A DNA stretch of 10,240 nt, taken from NCBI GenBank assembly GCA_902538695.1, contig CACBGC010000028.1:1-10240 (forward strand), read 5' to 3'. Source of the DNA: an uncultured Synechococcaceae cyanobacterium. GTDB lineage: Bacteria > Cyanobacteriota > Cyanobacteriia > PCC-6307 > Cyanobiaceae. The notes beneath the pieces were generated by a model. That model was not told where the DNA came from. It saw only the letters and a list, made by a program, of their open reading frames with translations, and did no database searches. A program made the translations under genes and the position numbers. Below, piece after piece: positions 7,633 to 10,240 of this stretch. Position 1 is the stretch's first letter. Each line of letters starts with the position of its first letter.

Positions 7633-8565
7633 ATGAAAGAAAATTTCCCCTCAATATATAAAGAACCTATAGAAACATTACAAATTAACATAGGTTATAA
7701 ATGCAATCAGGCTTGTAAGCATTGTCATGTCAATTCGAGTCCCCTAAGGACTGAAAAGATGTCCAATGAAATGATATCTCTTATTCCAAAGATAATTGAA
7801 AAATACAAAATCAAGACTTTAGATATTACAGGTGGTGCTCCGGAACTTCACCCAGAATTTAAAAACCTAATAACCAGCTTGAGCTCAAAACAAGTTGATA
7901 TCATTGATAGGTGCAATTTGACAATTTTTTTTGAAGAAGGTTATGAAGATCTACCTCAATTTCTTGCAAAAAATAAAGTGATAGTTACTGCTTCTCTACC
8001 GTGTTATGAAAAAAATAATGTTGATTTTCAAAGGGGTTTTGGCGTTTTTGAAAAAAGTATTAATGCCATAAAAATTCTTAATGATTTAGGCTATGGAAAG
8101 AAAGAAAATGGATTACAATTAAACCTTGTTTACAATCCTGTAAGTCCAATTCTGCCACCTTCTCAGGAAATATTGGAGAAGGATTATAAAAAAATCCTAT
8201 TCGAAAAATACAATATCGTTTTTAATAATTTATACACAATAACTAATATGCCAATAAATAGATATGAAGAATCTCTTAGAAGAGAAGGGAAACTAAATAC
8301 TTATTACAAATTACTAAAAGAAAATTTTAATGAAAAAAATTTAGAAAATCTAATGTGTAAAAACACAATTAGCGTAAATTGGCTAGGAGAAATTTATGAT
8401 TGTGACTTTAACCAACAGATAAATTTCCGAGAGAATAAAGGACCAAAGACACTTTTTGATCTCTTGGATGAATCATTTACTTTCGACTACGGGGTAGCTG
8501 TAAAAGATCATTGTTTTGCTTGCACTGCAGGTGCAGGGTCAAGTTGTGGAGGGTCTTTAAGTTAA
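7633..8565 (+). CDS. arsS: Arsenosugar-biosynthesis radical SAM protein (ArsS family)
   Basis: This 310-residue radical SAM enzyme belongs to the ArsS group, whose members attach a 5'-deoxyadenosyl group to dimethylated arsenic to give the nucleoside precursor of arsenosugars. The 4Fe-4S site is Cys24, Cys28 and Cys31 (KCNQACKHCHV), followed by the SAM-contacting TGGAPE at 66-71. IDRCNLTIFFEEGYEDLPQF (91-110) and ASLPCY (120-125) are characteristic of the group. The C-terminal half carries Cys242, Cys257, and the closing motif HCFACTAGAGSSCGG (293-307), which probably bind an auxiliary cluster and mark the family better than any other feature. Cysteine, not selenocysteine, is found throughout. 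The ATG start follows the stpA stop by 40 bases on the same strand, which suggests co-transcription. The methyltransferase ArsM, the expected partner, is not in this window. Function is by family resemblance; an alternative organic substrate cannot be excluded. Confidence 0.85.
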   Translation: MKENFPSIYKEPIETLQINIGYKCNQACKHCHVNSSPLRTEKMSNEMISLIPKIIEKYKIKTLDITGGAPELHPEFKNLITSLSSKQVDIIDRCNLTIFFEEGYEDLPQFLAKNKVIVTASLPCYEKNNVDFQRGFGVFEKSINAIKILNDLGYGKKENGLQLNLVYNPVSPILPPSQEILEKDYKKILFEKYNIVFNNLYTITNMPINRYEESLRREGKLNTYYKLLKENFNEKNLENLMCKNTISVNWLGEIYDCDFNQQINFRENKGPKTLFDLLDESFTFDYGVAVKDHCFACTAGAGSSCGGSLS

Positions 8566-8571
8566 AACCTA

Positions 8572-9024
8572 CTAAATGCAATTAGGACAAATTGCTCTCA
8601 CATTTAAAGAGGATTCAATTAGTTTAAAACCATTAACTTTTGCTGCAACTTTGCCTGCCTCTAAAACCTCATCATTTTCGAATTCTTCTGTTCTTCCACA
8701 CCTAATGCAAATCAAATGATGATGATCCGGTGTGTCGTTACTAAGCAATTCATATCTGTGTCCACCCTCACTGAGTTCTAATTCATGAAGCAAACCCATT
8801 TGTACTAAAAGTCTTAAAGTTCTATAAATTGTTGCTAGTGAAACTTTCGAGCTTGTTTTAACTAACTTTTCATGAACCTCTTCAGCACTAAGATGCTTAC
8901 CAGAGCCAATATTTTCAAATAGATTAAGAACCTTTAACCTCTGAGGAGTTAGTCTCTTCCCATCTTTATGTAATCCATCACCAAGAGGAGATGTGATTAC
9001 TTTGTATTGAGAGGATAATGACAA
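8572..9024 (-). CDS. fur: Fur-family metalloregulator (FurA-like)
   Basis: This 150-residue cytoplasmic repressor most resembles cyanobacterial FurA, the iron-responsive global regulator. The winged-helix DNA-binding domain spans about 24-90: RLTPQRLKVL, HLSAEEVHEKL, then the recognition helix SLATIYRTLRLLVQMGLL. The dimerisation and metal domain follows, with a His run at 101-103, CIRC (Cys106, Cys109) and a terminal CPNC (Cys146, Cys149), which together make a four-cysteine structural zinc site. The single His that E. coli Fur has near position 125 is replaced by Ser here. It does not look like cyanobacterial PerR/FurC, which lacks these CxxC pairs, or like Zur/FurB, which has a different hinge. 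Fe, Zn or another metal cannot be told apart from sequence alone. The start is TTG, the only start codon in the open frame, preceded by AAAGG eight bases upstream. It converges with arsS with a six-base gap. Confidence 0.9.
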   Translation of the reverse strand: MSLSSQYKVITSPLGDGLHKDGKRLTPQRLKVLNLFENIGSGKHLSAEEVHEKLVKTSSKVSLATIYRTLRLLVQMGLLHELELSEGGHRYELLSNDTPDHHHLICIRCGRTEEFENDEVLEAGKVAAKVNGFKLIESSLNVRAICPNCI

Positions 9025-9046
9025 AATTAACCTTTGGCTATTCTCA

Positions 9047-9074
9047 ATAATAACTCTAGATGAGAGTAAAACAA
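9047..9074 (-). promoter_or_regulatory. promoter of fur with an overlapping Fur-box-like sequence
   Basis: On the minus strand TTGTTT (9074-9069), 16 bases, then TATTAT (9052-9047). Immediately overlapping, at about 9053-9038, is TTATTATTGAGAATAG, which resembles the repeated GATAAT-type hexamers of Fur boxes (TATTATT and GAGAAT). This would fit autoregulation, but such A/T-rich matches are common in this genome. Confidence 0.35.
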
Positions 9075-9091
9075 CTTATTTATTTAAAATG

Positions 9092-9120
9092 TTTACTTAA
9101 GTTCTTCAAAATATTATGTT
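9092..9120 (+). promoter_or_regulatory. possible promoter of the isochorismatase-like gene
   Basis: TTTACT (9092-9097), a 17-base spacer and TATGTT (9115-9120), four of six matches each. Start of transcription would be near 9127, giving a leader of about 14 bases. A TATTAT at 9112-9117 is an alternative -10 box. The site is within the 116-base gap shared with the fur promoter. Confidence 0.25.
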
Positions 9121-9140
9121 AAATGTATCTTTATGTGTAA

Positions 9141-9710
9141 ATGATGAATGATCAAGAAATCTCTTCTGATAAATTGTCATCGAAAGTAAACGCCTTGATA
9201 ATTATTGATATTCAGGAAAAAATAATAAGACCAATTTTTAATAAGGATTCAATAATCAAAAACATTAAAAAAATAATAAATGCTTACCAAATTTTAGAAG
9301 AAAACATATTTATTTCTGAACAGAACCCACTCAAATTAGGAGCAACGATACCTGAATTATCACCCACAGTAGAATTTAGAAAATTTGAAAAAATGGAATT
9401 CAGCCTAGCTAAATTAGAAGATTTTTTGAAAGAACTCAAAGATAAGAAAATTACTAATTTAATAGTTTGTGGGATCGAAACGCATATTTGCATTCAACAA
9501 ACAGTCTTAGATTGTTTACAAAAAGGATTTGAAGTTATTCTCATATCAGATTCCATGGGAAGTCGAAATAGGGTAGATCATGAAATAGCATTACAAAGAA
9601 TGACTCAGAGTGGGGCGATATTAACAACAACTGAATCAATAATTTTTGAATTATGCAAAACTGCGGATAGAGAAGAATTTAAAGAAATTAGAAACATAAT
9701 AATGAGTTAA
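9141..9710 (+). CDS. Isochorismatase-like cysteine hydrolase
   Basis: This 189-residue cytoplasmic hydrolase has the Rossmann-like isochorismatase fold. The expected Asp-Lys-Cys triad is seen: Asp23 in LIIIDIQEK, Lys84 in FEKMEFS, and Cys117 in VCGIETHICIQQTVLDCLQKG. The sequence SDSMGSRN at 136-143 is the usual loop after the following strand. The family includes isochorismatases, nicotinamidases, ureidoacrylate and N-carbamoyl amide hydrolases, and YcaC-type proteins of unknown role. The nicotinamidase metal motif DxHxxxH is not present near residue 60, so nicotinamidase is unlikely, and no siderophore genes are nearby to suggest true isochorismatase. It most resembles the YcaC-like group, whose substrate is not settled. 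Two ATG codons (9141 and 9144) are equally good starts. It is transcribed divergently from fur, which would allow shared control, though there is no direct evidence for it. Confidence 0.88.
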   Translation: MMNDQEISSDKLSSKVNALIIIDIQEKIIRPIFNKDSIIKNIKKIINAYQILEENIFISEQNPLKLGATIPELSPTVEFRKFEKMEFSLAKLEDFLKELKDKKITNLIVCGIETHICIQQTVLDCLQKGFEVILISDSMGSRNRVDHEIALQRMTQSGAILTTTESIIFELCKTADREEFKEIRNIIMS

Positions 9711-9746
9711 ATAAAAATAAAGACTGGTTTGTTGTTTTAAGATAAT

Positions 9747-9774
9747 TTAAAATTTTATTAAAGATAAATTTTAA
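9747..9774. repeat. AT-only inverted repeat before the mechanosensitive channel gene
   Basis: TTAAAATTT (9747-9755) and AAATTTTAA (9766-9774) pair perfectly over nine A/T positions around a ten-base loop, within the 78 bases between two genes on the same strand. It may be a weak terminator for the upstream gene, or chance in AT-rich DNA. The sequence AAGG (9773-9776) inside and after the right arm is the only Shine-Dalgarno-like sequence before the next ATG. Confidence 0.25.
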
Positions 9775-9788
9775 GGTTTTATTTGAAT

Positions 9789-10240
9789 ATGAAATTAGTT
9801 ACTGAAAACTTCCTGCTGGCAATATCTATTTTTTTTATTGGAACTTTATTGTCGATAATAATTTCAAAAGTTTCAAAAATATTTTTTAAAAAGATTTCCA
9901 AAAGAACAAAAACAAATTTGGATGATTTTATTTTTGAGGTGATCTCTGGAATTATAAAACCTATAGGTTTCCTCCTATCATTTTATTTTTCAATTGACTA
10001 TTTTTTTGCTGATGAAATAACTTTCATCTCTGTCTTATTGAATATTTTGAAATTATTTATATTAATAATCATAATAAAAGCTCTCAACAAAGTTTTAATA
10101 AGATCTTTAACAGAATCGACCTCAAAAATTAATGATTCCTCAATTAGTTCGATGGTATCTTCACTAACTCCATTGATAAAAGCATTAACATGGACTATTG
10201 GCTCAATTTTTTTCTTACAAAATATAGGTGTTCAAATGAC
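9789..10240 (+). CDS. MscS-type mechanosensitive channel, N-terminal part
   Basis: Only the first 150 residues lie in the window; the frame is open at the right edge. Four hydrophobic segments are visible, at about 7-27, 53-73, 78-99 and 126-147. The stretch TNLDDFIFEVISGIIKPIG (42-60) and the last segment, PLIKALTWTIGSIFFLQNIGVQM, resemble the region before the pore helix of MscS-family channels, where the sequence continues into a Gly/Ala-rich pore helix. Such channels release solutes when turgor rises suddenly. The pore helix and beta domain, which would prove the call, lie beyond the edge. It is 78 bases after the isochorismatase-like gene. A link to the StpA-type osmolyte phosphatase two kilobases upstream is possible in function but not shown. 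Confidence 0.72.
   Translation, partial: MKLVTENFLLAISIFFIGTLLSIIISKVSKIFFKKISKRTKTNLDDFIFEVISGIIKPIGFLLSFYFSIDYFFADEITFISVLLNILKLFILIIIIKALNKVLIRSLTESTSKINDSSISSMVSSLTPLIKALTWTIGSIFFLQNIGVQM

Noticed and set aside
8572..9024. PerR or Zur as identity of the Fur-family gene
   Set aside because: The two CxxC pairs and the HLSAEEVHEKL/SLATIYRTL regions resemble FurA; cyanobacterial PerR/FurC lacks the CxxC pairs and Zur/FurB has a different domain hinge. Metal preference still cannot be read directly.
9141..9710. Nicotinamidase as identity of the isochorismatase-like gene
   Set aside because: The DxHxxxH metal-binding stretch expected near residue 50-60 is missing; the corresponding region reads ENIFISEQNPLKLG.

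Overview
The window reads as a stretch of chromosome from a marine picocyanobacterium, most likely a high-light-adapted Prochlorococcus. The base composition is very AT-rich, genes are tightly packed with gaps of 5 to 125 bases, codons end mostly in A/T, several genes start with TTG, and the gene set (SulP transporter, MetA/MetY, a FurA-type regulator, a StpA-type phosphatase) fits that group. The organism call is inference from composition and gene families, not from a search. There are no rRNA or tRNA genes, insertion sequences, CRISPR arrays or obvious prophage genes.

Layout. Bases 75-1640 (+): SulP anion transporter with a C-terminal STAS domain. It meets, tail to tail with a 5-base gap, a minus-strand methionine operon: metY (3878-2550), then metA (2536-1646), 13 bases apart. 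MetA carries Glu at the position that selects acetyl-CoA, which matches the O-acetylhomoserine used by MetY, so the pair forms direct-sulfhydrylation homocysteine synthesis. A good promoter lies just upstream of metY, next to a U-tract that may end the preceding gene. That gene (4652-3951, minus) is unrecognised, with a hydrophobic N-terminus and a charged, Trp/Glu/Lys-rich body. Upstream of it lies a 502-residue glycerol-3-phosphate dehydrogenase (GpsA)-like protein with a long C-terminal extension (6211-4703, minus).

Across a 124-160 base divergent gap, a strong sigma70-type promoter drives a StpA-type glucosylglycerol-phosphate phosphatase and then, 40 bases on, an ArsS-type radical SAM protein (7633-8565). 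This cluster is the most interesting part of the window. A G3P-forming enzyme beside a glycosyl-glycerol-phosphate phosphatase suggests synthesis of a glycosylated glycerol. The co-directional arsS raises the possibility that the product is a glycerol arsenosugar rather than, or as well as, the osmolyte glucosylglycerol.

The right end has a Fur-family regulator (9024-8572, minus, convergent with arsS) with a Fur-box-like sequence at its own promoter, a divergent isochorismatase-like hydrolase (9141-9710), and the start of an MscS-type mechanosensitive channel running off the window at 10240.
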